This document shows positions 37,289-46,316 of a stretch of 59,649 nt of DNA, piece by piece. The notes below the pieces were generated by a model. The model worked only from the letters and a program-made list of their open reading frames with translations, was not told the DNA's origin and ran no database searches. Each line of letters begins with the position of its first letter. The first letter of the stretch is position 1. The DNA is from Rubrivivax sp. (GTDB lineage: Bacteria > Pseudomonadota > Gammaproteobacteria > Burkholderiales > Burkholderiaceae_C). Both the position numbers and the translations under genes were made by a program. Where the stretch lies: contig JALHOU010000007.1 of the NCBI GenBank assembly GCA_022842825.1, positions 1 through 59,649 of the forward strand, given 5' to 3'.

Positions 37289-37885
37289 ATGATGGCGGCC
37301 ATCGTGCTGCGGCTGCGTGAAGCAGCCGCAGCCATGCAGCAAGAGCGGGTGTCGATGCAAGCCATGGCGCAAGCCCAAGGGCCCGAGGCGCAAGGCACTT
37401 TTGCTTCTGCTGATGGCCATGCCTTGCCTGCTGCCGGTGCCGGTGCCGGGCGTTGGCACGGTGCTCGGATTGGGGATGGCTGCGCTGGCAGTCGCCATGT
37501 GGCGGGGCCACTGCGCGCCAAGCTTGCCACAGCGGGTGCTGGTCGGGCTTGCCTCTGCCTACGCCGTCGCCGGGCGCCATGCCAAGGCCCGGCTGAGCCA
37601 TCTCGCATCCGTAGGCCGACGTTCAGCGACTGCCCTCGCAGTGGGTCTGATGGCCGCCATCGTCGTGATGCCGATCCCCTTCGGCAACGTGCTGCCGGCA
37701 CTGGCGCTGACGCTGACGCTGATCGGCCTGGGCCTGGTGTTTCGCGATGGTGTCGCGGTGGTCCTGGGGCTGATGATGGCGGCGCTGGCGCTGCTCGCCA
37801 CGGCGGGCCTGATGCTGGCGGCGTGGGTCTGGGGCGCCGAGTGGATCCTGGGCTGGTTCTCGATGTGCACGGGAGTCTTCGATGA
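37289..37885 (+). pseudogene. ExoD-family membrane protein, frameshifted
   Basis: The start (ATG 37289) reads LRLREAAAAMQQERVSMQAM and then QGPEAQGT, which matches the N-terminus of ExoD-like proteins. At a T4 run (37399-37402) the frame breaks; with one T fewer it continues LLLLMAMPCLLPVPVPGVGT and PIPFGNVLPALALTLTLIG, the ExoD core. That second frame runs on past the next gene's start. The original frame ends in a TGA that overlaps the next ATG (ATGA), so a second compensating shift near 37850-37880 is likely. The resulting length, about 198 residues, fits the family. Either a real mutation pair or sequence errors. Confidence 0.65.
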
Positions 37886-38358
37886 TCTATGCAGCCCTCA
37901 AGACCGTGCACGTGCTGTCCATCATCGTGTGGATCGGTGGCATGGTGTTTGCGCACTTCTTCTTGCGCCCGGCCATCGCCCAGCTCGAGCCCGTTGTGCG
38001 GGTGCGCCTGATGCACGATGTGCTCGGCCGTTTCTTCAAGGTGGTGCTGGTGGCGTCCTTGCTCACTTTGGCCAGCGGTGTGTGGATGCTGGGCCGCGTA
38101 GCCAAGCAGGTGGTGCAGTCAGGTGGTAGCTTCGACATGCCAGTGACCTGGACCGTCATGGCGGTGCTGGGCGTGGCGATGGTGGCGATCTTCATGCACA
38201 TCCGCTTCGTGCTCTACAAGCGGCTCGGCCGCGCCGTTGCGGCGTCCAAGTGGACCGCCGGAGGCGCGGCCCTGGCACAGATTCGAAGCTGGGTCCTGAT
38301 CAACCTCGGACTGGGAGTCCTCGTGCTCCTCGTGACACTGATGCGCTGGACGGCCTGA
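37882..38358 (+). CDS. CopD/DUF2269-like four-span membrane protein
   Basis: A 158-residue membrane protein with four predicted spans and the family start YAALKTVHVLSIIVWIGGMV, which carries the conserved His and the WIGG motif seen in CopD-like copper-resistance and related cytochrome-like proteins. The other conserved His would be in FMHIRFVLYK. The ATG is coupled (ATGA) to the ExoD-like gene. A role in metal or heme handling is possible but unproven. Confidence 0.78.
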   Translation: MIYAALKTVHVLSIIVWIGGMVFAHFFLRPAIAQLEPVVRVRLMHDVLGRFFKVVLVASLLTLASGVWMLGRVAKQVVQSGGSFDMPVTWTVMAVLGVAMVAIFMHIRFVLYKRLGRAVAASKWTAGGAALAQIRSWVLINLGLGVLVLLVTLMRWTA

Positions 38359-38930
38359 GTCCGGACCCTGCAGCTGCGTCGTAGACGGCACCGATGCGGT
38401 CAGCCGACCAAGCAGCCCGTCCGAGCACAAACACGGCGAAGGCACCCATGGGACGTCTTTGACGAGGGCGTTTCGTACGCGCCGTGTCAGTGCCACTCCG
38501 AGCGTGACCAACGAGAGGCCGTAGTTCGCTGCCGCCGAAGGGCTTCACGTCAGCAAGCGCGAATGCGCCCGCGTCTCACGGAAGCTGCAGCCGCTCGGGT
38601 CGCTCTTCGCCACAGGAATGACCGGTCTTCCGTTGGACCGCCGGCTGCTTTGGGTCGGCAGCGCCAGTTCGCAGGTCACGGGGCCGGTCATTGGCCGGCG
38701 GTCGTGATGTCGGCCAGGACGTTTACCGTCAAGGCTTTGGATGAAGGGCCGGTTCCTGCATGAAGCTGTCGATCGCCGCGCCGAGCGTTGAGCGGCAGGC
38801 ATGGGTGGGCGCCGACATTGGTTTGCCAAGTCCCACCGGCGGCAACCAGTCTCGACCTGCCGTCCCTCCCCGGCTTTTCATCGACCTGTGCGAGAAGATG
38901 CCCTGGCGCACCGGTCGACGGACCCGGCAC
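38359..38930. other. Gene-free stretch
   Basis: About 570 bp in which I can support no gene. Open frames exist on both strands but their translations are Arg/Ser/Pro-rich and lack any recognisable motif. It separates the stress-related stretch from the Bug receptor gene and may hold remnants of decayed genes. Confidence 0.5.
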
Positions 38931-39932
38931 CTACTGCGGCACCAGCCCCGCCGCCATCACCAACTCCGCATGCAGCTTGATGTCCCGCGCGATCAACTGC
39001 TGCAGTTCCTCCGGCGTGCTCGTGGCCACCTCGATGCCGCTTTCGGCGAGCTTGGCGCGAAGCTCGGCGTCGAAGGCCGTGGCCACGGCGCGGTTGAGCT
39101 GGTCGATGAGGGCGCGTGGCGTCTTCGCCGGGGCCAGCAGGGCCATCCAGGCCGAGAGGTCGAGGCCGGCGATGCCGGCCTCGGCCATGGTGGGCACCTG
39201 CGGCATCACCGGCGAGCGCTTGGGGCTCATCACGCCCAGGGCATGCAGCCGGCCGGTCTGCACATGCGGCACCGCCTCGGGCATCACCGCGAACATCGCC
39301 TCCACCTGCCCGCCGATGGTGTCGTTGATGGCCAGTGCCCCGCCCCGATAGGGCACGTGCAGCAGCTTGGTCTGGGTGCGGGTCTCGAACAACAGGCCGC
39401 CCAGGTGCTGCGGGCTGCCGTCGCCCGATGAGGCGTAGGTCAGGTTGCCGGGGGCGGCGCGCGCCGCAGCGAGCAGTGCGGCCACGGTGGGGTACTTCTG
39501 CTTGTCCTTGACGACCAGCACCATCGGCTGGTTCACCAGGCGCGAAACCGGTGCGAAGTCGGCCTCGGGGTCGTAGGGCAGCTTCTTGAAGACGCTCTTG
39601 TTGGTGGTCAGGAACGACGCCGGCGACACCGTGAGGGTGTAGCCGTCGGCGGCGGCACGCGCGGCCACGGGCATGCCGATCTGCCCGGAGCCGCCGGCCC
39701 GGTTGTCCACGATCCAGGGCTGCCCCAGGGCCGATGCGAGCCTCTGGGCCAGGGCGCGGGCCACCATGTCGACGCTGCCCCCGGCCGGCAGCGCAACGAT
39801 GAGCTTGACCGGTTGCTCGGGGTACTTGCCTTGCGCCCGAGCCGCCGTGCCGAAAGGCAACGCACTGCCTGCGCCCAGGGCGCTGAACCAGCGCATCCAC
39901 CTGCGGCGCGAGAGGAGTTGAGAGCGGGTCAT
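38931..39932 (-). CDS. Bug-family tripartite tricarboxylate transporter receptor
   Basis: A 333-residue periplasmic binding protein of the Bug/TctC family, which is greatly expanded in Burkholderiales. It has a signal peptide (SRRRWMRWFSALGAGSALP to ARAQ), the family start YPEQPVKLIVALPAGGSVDM, VDNRAGGSGQIG, and the ligand loop HVPYRGGALAINDTIGGQV. Such proteins bind carboxylates for TctAB permeases; no TctAB gene is in the window, so it is an orphan receptor. Confidence 0.92.
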   Translation of the reverse strand: MTRSQLLSRRRWMRWFSALGAGSALPFGTAARAQGKYPEQPVKLIVALPAGGSVDMVARALAQRLASALGQPWIVDNRAGGSGQIGMPVAARAAADGYTLTVSPASFLTTNKSVFKKLPYDPEADFAPVSRLVNQPMVLVVKDKQKYPTVAALLAAARAAPGNLTYASSGDGSPQHLGGLLFETRTQTKLLHVPYRGGALAINDTIGGQVEAMFAVMPEAVPHVQTGRLHALGVMSPKRSPVMPQVPTMAEAGIAGLDLSAWMALLAPAKTPRALIDQLNRAVATAFDAELRAKLAESGIEVATSTPEELQQLIARDIKLHAELVMAAGLVPQ

Positions 39933-40075
39933 GCGAGCCTTTCGTTTGGATGGGGAAGCCGAGGTGGCGGGGGAGGTGCGGAGCGCGCACCGTGGACGGC
40001 GCCGCTACGGCATCACGCAAACTTTGTACCACTTGCGGCCGCGAGGCGGACCCCGTGGCGACGAGACAATGCCTC

Positions 40076-41404
40076 ATGCCCAGCCGCCGACGCTTCGCCC
40101 TCGCGCTCGGCGCACTTCCCGCCCTCCCCGCACTTTCCGGCGCCGGCCTGCTGCTCTCGGGCTGCAGCGAAACCGTCACCGTGCACGGCCCCGCGCGCGT
40201 GGCCCACGGCGTGCTGCGGGTGGCTTCGGATCAGGGCGACCGGCTCGCCTTCCTCACGTCGCAATGGGAGCGGCGCCACGTCTACGTGGGTGGTAGGCGG
40301 ACCGGCTCGTCGCGGCGCTCCGTGGCGCATTTGCACATCGACTTCTGGCTCGTCGACGTGGCGACGGCGCGCCCGCTGCGGCGGGTTCGCCTCGCCACGG
40401 ACAAACAACTGGGCGATGTGGCGGTGCTCGGGGCGGACCGCGGCGTCTTGTGGGCACGCCTGCCCGATCTCATCGGCGTGCGGCTCGCCGACGGCGCCAT
40501 GGTGGCCGACCGCGCCCGCATGGCCGCGGCCAACCCGGCGCTGGCCTCGGTGCTGCCGCAACCTCCCGACCGGACGTTGTTTCTCACCCCTCAGCAGCAG
40601 CGCCTGCGCTTCACGCTCGCCGATGGCCTGGTGATGCTGCTGGACGACGGCCGCCGCGTGCGCGTGGACCCGTCGACGCTGCAGGCGCGCACGCTGGGTG
40701 CGGCGGCCGAAACCGAACGCGAAGCCGCACCGGGCGCGCAACGACAACGCGCACTGGCGCCCGCCAGCGGCATGCAGTGGAACGCGATGGTGCGCGGCCT
40801 GAGCATCGCACGCACCGACCGGGATCTCGACTGGCTCGGCCTGGTGGCCGAGCGCGAGGTGGCGCAGATCGCGCGCGAACGCCAGACCACCTCGGTCCCG
40901 GATTTCACGCGGCCGGAGCGCTTCAAGCTCTATCGCGGCCGCCAACGCCCCGAGACCACGCACTTCGGCGTGCGCCATCGGCTCGAGCTGGTGCAGCCGC
41001 TGCCGGAGGCCCCGGAGTTCCTGTTCGCCGGCCTGGCGGTGGAGGACCCCGAGGTGAACCCGACGCGCGCGCTCTGGCGGCGCGAGCCGGACAGCGTCTT
41101 CGTGCTGCACCGGGACAGGCTCGGCGACCAAGGCCGCTGGTTGCTCAGCCGTGTCGCCGGCCCCGCCGGGCGCGAGGTGTGGCGCGCGGAGCTGCCGCTG
41201 TCGAACGTGGGGCTGTGGCTGCCGGGCGGGCCGAACGCCCGGCACGCCACGCTGCTGGGCACGTGGCTCAACGCGCCCCGCTCGCCGTGGGCCGAAGAGC
41301 GCGAAGAGCGCTCGATGCAGGTCGTCAGCGTCGACCTGGACAGCGGGGAGATGGCGGCGTTCAACCTCGATGTGGAACGCAGCTGGCCGCTGACGCCGGC
41401 GTAG
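40076..41404 (+). CDS. Exported lipoprotein of unknown function (442 residues)
   Basis: The N-terminus MPSRRRFALALGALPALPAL leads to the lipobox LLLSGC, so the protein is exported and lipidated at the Cys. The body is rich in short beta strands with repeated (V/L)-R-V-D/ADG turns, as in a beta-propeller. A C-terminal segment reports values (LLGTWLNAPRSPW). I do not recognise the family with certainty. The ATG at 40076 is in frame with the signal; an earlier ATG at 40069 is out of frame. It stands alone between a Bug receptor and an FAD oxidoreductase. Confidence 0.72.
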   Translation: MPSRRRFALALGALPALPALSGAGLLLSGCSETVTVHGPARVAHGVLRVASDQGDRLAFLTSQWERRHVYVGGRRTGSSRRSVAHLHIDFWLVDVATARPLRRVRLATDKQLGDVAVLGADRGVLWARLPDLIGVRLADGAMVADRARMAAANPALASVLPQPPDRTLFLTPQQQRLRFTLADGLVMLLDDGRRVRVDPSTLQARTLGAAAETEREAAPGAQRQRALAPASGMQWNAMVRGLSIARTDRDLDWLGLVAEREVAQIARERQTTSVPDFTRPERFKLYRGRQRPETTHFGVRHRLELVQPLPEAPEFLFAGLAVEDPEVNPTRALWRREPDSVFVLHRDRLGDQGRWLLSRVAGPAGREVWRAELPLSNVGLWLPGGPNARHATLLGTWLNAPRSPWAEEREERSMQVVSVDLDSGEMAAFNLDVERSWPLTPA

Positions 41405-41447
41405 CGAAAGCGAGCACCACGATCGGCACGGCAGCAGCGCCCCCGCT

Positions 41448-42773
41448 TTACCGCCCGCGCCTGTCCAGCCACCGATACCAGCGCACCGAGGCGGCCAGGA
41501 ACCAAGGCCTGCCCGTGTACAGCGGCCGCGTCGGGAACGGCAGGTCGTCCAAGGCCGTGCGGCCCTCGGCCCGGCCCAGCACCTGCTGCCCCAGCCGCAT
41601 GCCGAGGTAGCTGCCCATGCCCACGCCCGAGCCGCAGTAGCCCAGGGCGTAGTGTTGGCCCTCGTGTCGGCCGATGTGCATCATCGTGTCGAAGGTGTAG
41701 GCGACGAAGCCGCACCACGAGTGCGAGATGCGCGTGCCCGCCAGCTCGGGGAACAGCGCCACCAGGTCGGCGTGCAGCAGCGGGCCGCTGACGCGCGGGT
41801 CGGTCTCGTCGGTGGAGACGCGGCCGCCGAAAAGAATGCGCGTGCGGTCGGGCGAGGGGCGGTAGTAGAACACCACGCGACGCGTGTCGCTGACGATGCG
41901 CTGGCTCGGCATCAGCTTGTCCATCAGCGCGGCGGGCAGCGCCTGGGTGGCGATGATGTAGCTGCCGATGGGGATGACGCGCCGGCGCAGCCAGGGCGTG
42001 AGCGTGCCGGTGTAGCCGTTGGTGGCGATGACCACGTCGCGCGCGCGCACCGCGCCGCGCGACGTGTGCACGGTGAAGGGGGCGCTGCCGCCGCCCTGCA
42101 CGCGCTCGACGCGCTGCGCCGGGCAGCGCGCCGCCACCGTGGCCCCGGCCGCCTGCACGCGCTGCAGCAGGCCCTGGTGGTAGCGGGCCGGGTCCACGCT
42201 GGCGTGCTGGCCGTAGACCACGCCGCCCCAATAGGCGTCGGTGCCCAGCTCGCGGCGCTGCTCGGCGCGCGGCACCACCTCGGCCGCCACCTCCAGCCCC
42301 GGCGCCTGGTGCGTGGCCGCATGCGCAAGCAACTCGAACTGGCGCGCGTTGTGCGCGGCGTGGAAGCGGCCGACGACGCCGAAGTCGCAATCGATGCCCT
42401 CGGCGGCGATGAACTCGCCGAGCCAGGCGAGCGAGCGCTGCCCCTCGCGCACGATCTCGCGCGCCCGCGCCTCGCCGTGCCGGCGCGCCAGCTCGGCGAA
42501 TCCCGGCTTCACGCTCGTGGACACCTGCCCGCCGTTGCGCGTGCTGCAGCCCCAGCCGGCGTCTTCGGCGTCCAGCACCAGCGTGCTGCGGCCCGCGCGG
42601 GCCGTCTGCAGCGCCGCGTGCAGGCCGGTGTAGCCCGAGCCCACCACCACCACGTCGGCTTCGGCGGGCAGCGCCACTTCGGGCAGCGCTGGGCGCGGCA
42701 CGTGATCCCACCAGTACGGGGCGAGCTTCGCGTCGGCGGTGAACAGCTGGGGGTCCAAGGGCGCTCCGGACAA
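41448..42773 (-). CDS. FAD-dependent oxidoreductase (DAO/PuuB-like)
   Basis: A protein of about 441 residues in the D-amino-acid-oxidase fold: FAD-binding GSGYTGLHAALQTARAG near residue 46, and WGCSTRNGGQVSTSVKPGF, typical of gamma-glutamylputrescine oxidase and related amine/amino-acid oxidases. The C-terminus has the usual YALGYCGSGVGMGSYLG. No ATG is available at the N-terminus. A TTG at 42773, or a TTG at 42758 preceded by GGAG, is the likely start, so the exact start is uncertain. It lies about 60 bp after the GMC oxidoreductase stop on the same strand. Confidence 0.88.
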   Translation of the reverse strand: MSGAPLDPQLFTADAKLAPYWWDHVPRPALPEVALPAEADVVVVGSGYTGLHAALQTARAGRSTLVLDAEDAGWGCSTRNGGQVSTSVKPGFAELARRHGEARAREIVREGQRSLAWLGEFIAAEGIDCDFGVVGRFHAAHNARQFELLAHAATHQAPGLEVAAEVVPRAEQRRELGTDAYWGGVVYGQHASVDPARYHQGLLQRVQAAGATVAARCPAQRVERVQGGGSAPFTVHTSRGAVRARDVVIATNGYTGTLTPWLRRRVIPIGSYIIATQALPAALMDKLMPSQRIVSDTRRVVFYYRPSPDRTRILFGGRVSTDETDPRVSGPLLHADLVALFPELAGTRISHSWCGFVAYTFDTMMHIGRHEGQHYALGYCGSGVGMGSYLGMRLGQQVLGRAEGRTALDDLPFPTRPLYTGRPWFLAASVRWYRWLDRRGR

Positions 42774-42834
42774 GGAATGAAGTGGGGAGTCGTGGGTCCG
42801 TCGGCGCCTTCAGGGCCCCGAACCAGGACGTGCC

Positions 42835-44466
42835 TCAGGAGGCCGCATGCGGGCCCGCGTCTTCCAGCATCAGCTCGGCCCCCCGCTCACCCACCATCAT
42901 CGCAGGCGCATTGGTGTTGCCCGAGGTGATGTGCGGAAAGATCGACGCGTCCACCACGCGCAGCCCCGCCAGGCCAAACACGCGCAGCCGCGCGTCGACC
43001 ACGCCTTGCGCCGCATCGGGCCCCATGCGGCAGGTGCCGACGGGGTGGAACACGGTGGATGCGCGCGCGCGGATGTCGGCCTCGAGCTGCTCGCGCGTCT
43101 GCACCGCCGGGCCGGGCTGCAGTTCGGTGTCGATCACGGCCTGCAGGGCCGGCGCCGCGGCCAGCCGGCGCAGCCAGAGCGCGCCTTGCACGAGCGCCTC
43201 CAGGTCATCGGCGCTCGCCAGCGAATTGGGCACGATGACCGGCGGCGCCATGACATCGGCCGTGCGCAGCTGCACGTGGCCGCGGCTCGTGGGCCAGCAC
43301 GGCTGCGCACTCAGCAGGAAGCCCGGGAAGCGATCGGGCTGCATCAGCGCCCGCTTGCCCGGCGTGGCCCGCGTGTAGCTGAGCGGCGAGAAGTACAGCT
43401 GCAGGTCGGCGCGCGGGCTGGCGGAGCTCAGGCGCACGAAGCCGCCGCCCTGGTTGACGCTCAGGCTCAGCGGCCCGCGCCGCGTGGCCAGGTAGCGCAG
43501 CGCAGCCCGCACGCGCCCGGGCCAGGTGCCGAGCTCCCGGTTGAGCGTGGGCACGCGGGCGCGGTAGAGGTGGTCGATGCACAGGTGGTCTTGCAGGTGC
43601 CGGCCCACCGCGGGCAGGTCGCTCACGACGCCGATGCCGAGCGACTGCAGCAGCCCGCCCGGCCCCACGCCCGAAGCCTGCAGCAGCAGCGGCGAATGCA
43701 CGGCCCCGGCACACAGCACGACTTCGCGCGCTGCCTCCACGCGCTGCGCCACACCACCGCGTTGGTAGTGCACGGCCACGGCGCGCCGGCCTTCGAACTC
43801 CACGCGCGTGGCCAGTGCGCCGGTGTGCACGGTGAGGTTGGCGCGGCGCATGGCCGGGCGCAGGTAGGCGCGCGCCGCACTCATGCGCAGCCCGCCGTGC
43901 GTGGTGATCTCGTACAGGCCCAACCCCTCGGCACTCGCGCCGTTGAAGCCGGCGTTGCGCGGCAGGCCGAGCTCGTCGGCCGCGCGCAGCCAGGCCTCGC
44001 AGATTGGGTGCACCTCGCCCGACACGTCGCTCACATGCAGCGGCCCCTCGTGGCCGCGTTGCAGGTCGGGCGAGATCGCGAAGCTCTCCATGCGGCGGAA
44101 GCAGCGCAGCGCATCGCTCCAGCCCCAGCCCGGGTTGCCCTCGGCGGCCCAGCGCTCGTAGTCGGCCGGCTGCCCGCGCACATAGACCATGGCATTGATC
44201 GAGCTCGAGCCGCCCAGCACCTTGCCGCGCGGCCAGTAGCCGCGCCGGCCGCCGAGCGCCGCCTCGGGCTCGGTGTAGAGCCGCCAGTTCAGCCGCGGGT
44301 CGTGGAACGCGAGGCCGTAGCCGATGGGCACCTGCACGCGCGCCCGCAAGTCGCTGCCGCCGGCTTCCAGCAGCAGCACGCGGTGACGCCCGCCCTGCGT
44401 GAGCCGGTGCGCCAGCACGCAGCCGGCCGAGCCGGCACCGACGATGACGTAGTCAAAGGGGGGCAC
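42835..44466 (-). CDS. GMC-family flavin oxidoreductase (choline dehydrogenase-like)
   Basis: A 543-residue GMC oxidoreductase. The FAD-binding motif DYVIVGAGSAGCVLAHRL is at the very N-terminus, the GMC signature 1 region reads PRGKVLGGSSSINAMVYVRG, and the active-site pair is His in FHPVGTCRMG near residue 475 and Asn in SGNTNAPAM near 516. Length fits BetA/AlkJ relatives, which oxidise alcohols. The GTG at 44466 starts just before the FAD strand. Its promoter region holds one copy of the ~62 bp repeat. With the DAO-type enzyme it may oxidise an amino alcohol such as choline, but this is inference. Confidence 0.9.
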   Translation of the reverse strand: MPPFDYVIVGAGSAGCVLAHRLTQGGRHRVLLLEAGGSDLRARVQVPIGYGLAFHDPRLNWRLYTEPEAALGGRRGYWPRGKVLGGSSSINAMVYVRGQPADYERWAAEGNPGWGWSDALRCFRRMESFAISPDLQRGHEGPLHVSDVSGEVHPICEAWLRAADELGLPRNAGFNGASAEGLGLYEITTHGGLRMSAARAYLRPAMRRANLTVHTGALATRVEFEGRRAVAVHYQRGGVAQRVEAAREVVLCAGAVHSPLLLQASGVGPGGLLQSLGIGVVSDLPAVGRHLQDHLCIDHLYRARVPTLNRELGTWPGRVRAALRYLATRRGPLSLSVNQGGGFVRLSSASPRADLQLYFSPLSYTRATPGKRALMQPDRFPGFLLSAQPCWPTSRGHVQLRTADVMAPPVIVPNSLASADDLEALVQGALWLRRLAAAPALQAVIDTELQPGPAVQTREQLEADIRARASTVFHPVGTCRMGPDAAQGVVDARLRVFGLAGLRVVDASIFPHITSGNTNAPAMMVGERGAELMLEDAGPHAAS

Positions 44467-44471
44467 GGCTT

Positions 44472-44534
44472 CGAGGTTGCCACAGGCGCACGGCACAGGG
44501 GCAGGGCCACTTTGGAGTTTGTGGGGGTCCGCTC
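44472..44534. repeat. Imperfect ~62-bp direct repeat, copy 1
   Basis: Begins CGAGGTTGCCACAGG and ends TTGGAGTTTGTGGGGGTCCG plus CTC. The last 23 bases match copy 2 at 46142-46164 at 21 positions; the earlier part matches with small gaps. It lies a few bases upstream of the GMC gene start. Confidence 0.65.
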
Positions 44535-44753
44535 CCTGTCGATGATGGCAAGGTCGGAGTTGCTGCGGACCGGTGTGGTCGGTGGGGCTGAAGCCCGGCT
44601 CGAGCCCTCCGAGGTCGTGCCGGTTTGCCAATACGCCGATTGCCACCCGGCTGCAACGGTCGGAGGGCCGCCAGCTGCATTGCTGGCGGTGCAGGCAGGG
44701 TTCGCATGACTGCAGTACTCTCCGGCACACTCCGTGAAGAGGGTCAAGCCTCC

Positions 44754-46004
44754 ATGCATCGAACCTCACTATCTCGCCGGCCAGGGCCGCGGCTGGCCAC
44801 GGCCGCCGCCGCCGCGCTCATCGGCGTGGCCTGCGACGGCGGCAGTGGCGATGCGGCCACCACGCCTCCGCCGGCACCGCTGGCCGTGGACTGCTCGCGC
44901 GGCACCACGGCCTGCACGCCCATCAGCATCAGCGGCGACACCGTGGCAGCCACCCCCACCTTCAGCGGCTTTGCCGACCCCGCGCTGCGCGCCGACCCCA
45001 CGCTTGCCAATGGGGTGTGGATGGCCTACTCGCGCCTGGGCGGCAAGCCGGCCACCGGCGCCGGCGGCGCACCGGTGGGGGTGCCTGTGGTCGCCACGCA
45101 TCTGGCACGCAGCGACGACGGCGGCGCCAGCTGGCGCCTGGAGGCGAAGCTGTGGGACTCGCCGCTCGTCGCCGACCCCGAAGCGCTGGGCCCGGCAAGC
45201 TATTTCGGCTCCGAGACGCCGAGCCTGGCGGTCAAGCGCGTGGGCACGCAGACCACCTGGTACAGCGTGCGCTTGTCCTACTTCCTGGCACCGGTGTCAG
45301 CCTATTCACCCCGTTATGCCTCGAGCTGGACGGTGCGCGTGGCCGCCGCCCAAGCCGCCAGCCCAGCCGCCCTGGTCGGTGCGCCCGAAACCGTGCTCGG
45401 CACCACCACCACCGCCGCGGCCTATGGCGCGCACCTGCGCTTGAATTCACTGAGCCCGGCCCTCGCCGCCTGTGGGCTGTGGAACAACCCGGCCATCACC
45501 TGGCACGGCGAGCGGCTGCATCTGATCACCGAGTGCGTGGAGTTCGACGGTGCCGCCACCAGCGCCACCCGCAGCCGCATCGTGGTCTTCTCCACCGATG
45601 CGAGCGGCGCACCTTCCACTTGGTCCTGGCGTTATGCCGGCGTGCTGGCCGACTTTGCCACGGCGCAGGCATTCGGCGGCCAGCGCCTGGTGTCGGCCGA
45701 CGTCTCGAGCGGGCGCGACGGCCAATTGCAGCTCACGGTGGCCGTGCATGGTGGCAGCACGGGCGATGTGGGCCAGAGTTGCCAGGTCCTCGAATTGGCC
45801 TCGCTCGACCCGCCCGCGTTGGCGCGCGACGGTGCCGGGCGCCTCGTCGTTCGCGCAACGCAAACCGCCACAGCCGACCCCAGCTGGCACACCGGCGCCT
45901 GCACCTACGATGCGGCCGCGGCCACCGGCCTCATCACGGTGGTGGCCAACCGCGCCGGCGGCGGACTTCAGACCGAGCTGCGCGCCACCGCGCTGCGGCC
46001 CTGA
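44754..46004 (+). CDS. Exported lipoprotein with sialidase-like Asp-box
   Basis: A 416-residue protein with a signal sequence ending in the lipobox IGVAC and a Gly/Pro/Ala-rich spacer. An Asp-box motif SDDGGASW (residues about 120-127), characteristic of sialidase/BNR beta-propellers, is followed by strand-rich sequence such as ETPSLAVKRVGTQTTWYS. The catalytic Arg triad of true sialidases is not obvious, so it is called only a BNR-type propeller. The ATG at 44754 is preferred; one at 44706 is possible. The gene is bracketed by the two copies of the direct repeat. Confidence 0.68.
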   Translation: MHRTSLSRRPGPRLATAAAAALIGVACDGGSGDAATTPPPAPLAVDCSRGTTACTPISISGDTVAATPTFSGFADPALRADPTLANGVWMAYSRLGGKPATGAGGAPVGVPVVATHLARSDDGGASWRLEAKLWDSPLVADPEALGPASYFGSETPSLAVKRVGTQTTWYSVRLSYFLAPVSAYSPRYASSWTVRVAAAQAASPAALVGAPETVLGTTTTAAAYGAHLRLNSLSPALAACGLWNNPAITWHGERLHLITECVEFDGAATSATRSRIVVFSTDASGAPSTWSWRYAGVLADFATAQAFGGQRLVSADVSSGRDGQLQLTVAVHGGSTGDVGQSCQVLELASLDPPALARDGAGRLVVRATQTATADPSWHTGACTYDAAAATGLITVVANRAGGGLQTELRATALRP

Positions 46005-46102
46005 AGCCACCCGGGCCGCGGCGCCCAGACGCTCCTGCGTCGCTGCGAAACCGTATCCGCTGCGGCCGGACAAGGCTGTGCACGCCTGTCGTTCCCAGCC
46101 GC

Positions 46103-46164
46103 CGAGGCTGTCACAGCCACGCGGGGCGGCAGCGAGGCCGCTTGGAGTTTGTGTCGGTCCGCTC
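46103..46164. repeat. Imperfect ~62-bp direct repeat, copy 2
   Basis: Begins CGAGGCTGTCACAGCC, which can fold as a small hairpin (GGCTG-TCA-CAGCC), and ends TTGGAGTTTGTGTCGGTCCG plus CTC. It lies 99 bp after the lipoprotein stop and in the same orientation as copy 1. Confidence 0.65.
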
Positions 46165-46228
46165 GGGCTTTCGCCGAGTGGACCGCCGAGGCTGTGGCGC
46201 GCACCGGCGCCCACAGGCGTCCACGGGC

Positions 46229-46246
46229 GCTTTCGATATCGAAAGC
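46229..46246. promoter_or_regulatory. 18-bp perfect palindrome, candidate DeoR-type operator
   Basis: GCTTTCGATATCGAAAGC is a perfect palindrome 71 bp before the first start of the sugar operon. Next to it, CGAAAACGAA (46254-46263) repeats the CGAAA half-site. TTTCG/CGAAA elements are typical targets of DeoR-family regulators, one of which is encoded at the end of this operon. Confidence 0.6.
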
Positions 46247-46316
46247 CTCATTGCGAAAACGAATGCGCGGTGCTAAGGTGCCGCAGCGCCCGATGGACCG
46301 GCGCGCCGGAGGACCG

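Noticed and set aside
37317-38129. Single 270-residue gene covering ExoD and overlapping the CopD-like gene by about 250 bp
   Set aside because: The part after about 37875 is a shadow of the next gene, and the N-terminus matches ExoD better in the other frame; a frameshifted ExoD gene explains the data better.
44472-46164. Transposon or integrated element defined by the direct repeats
   Set aside because: No transposase, integrase or terminal inverted repeats between the copies; only a lipoprotein gene.
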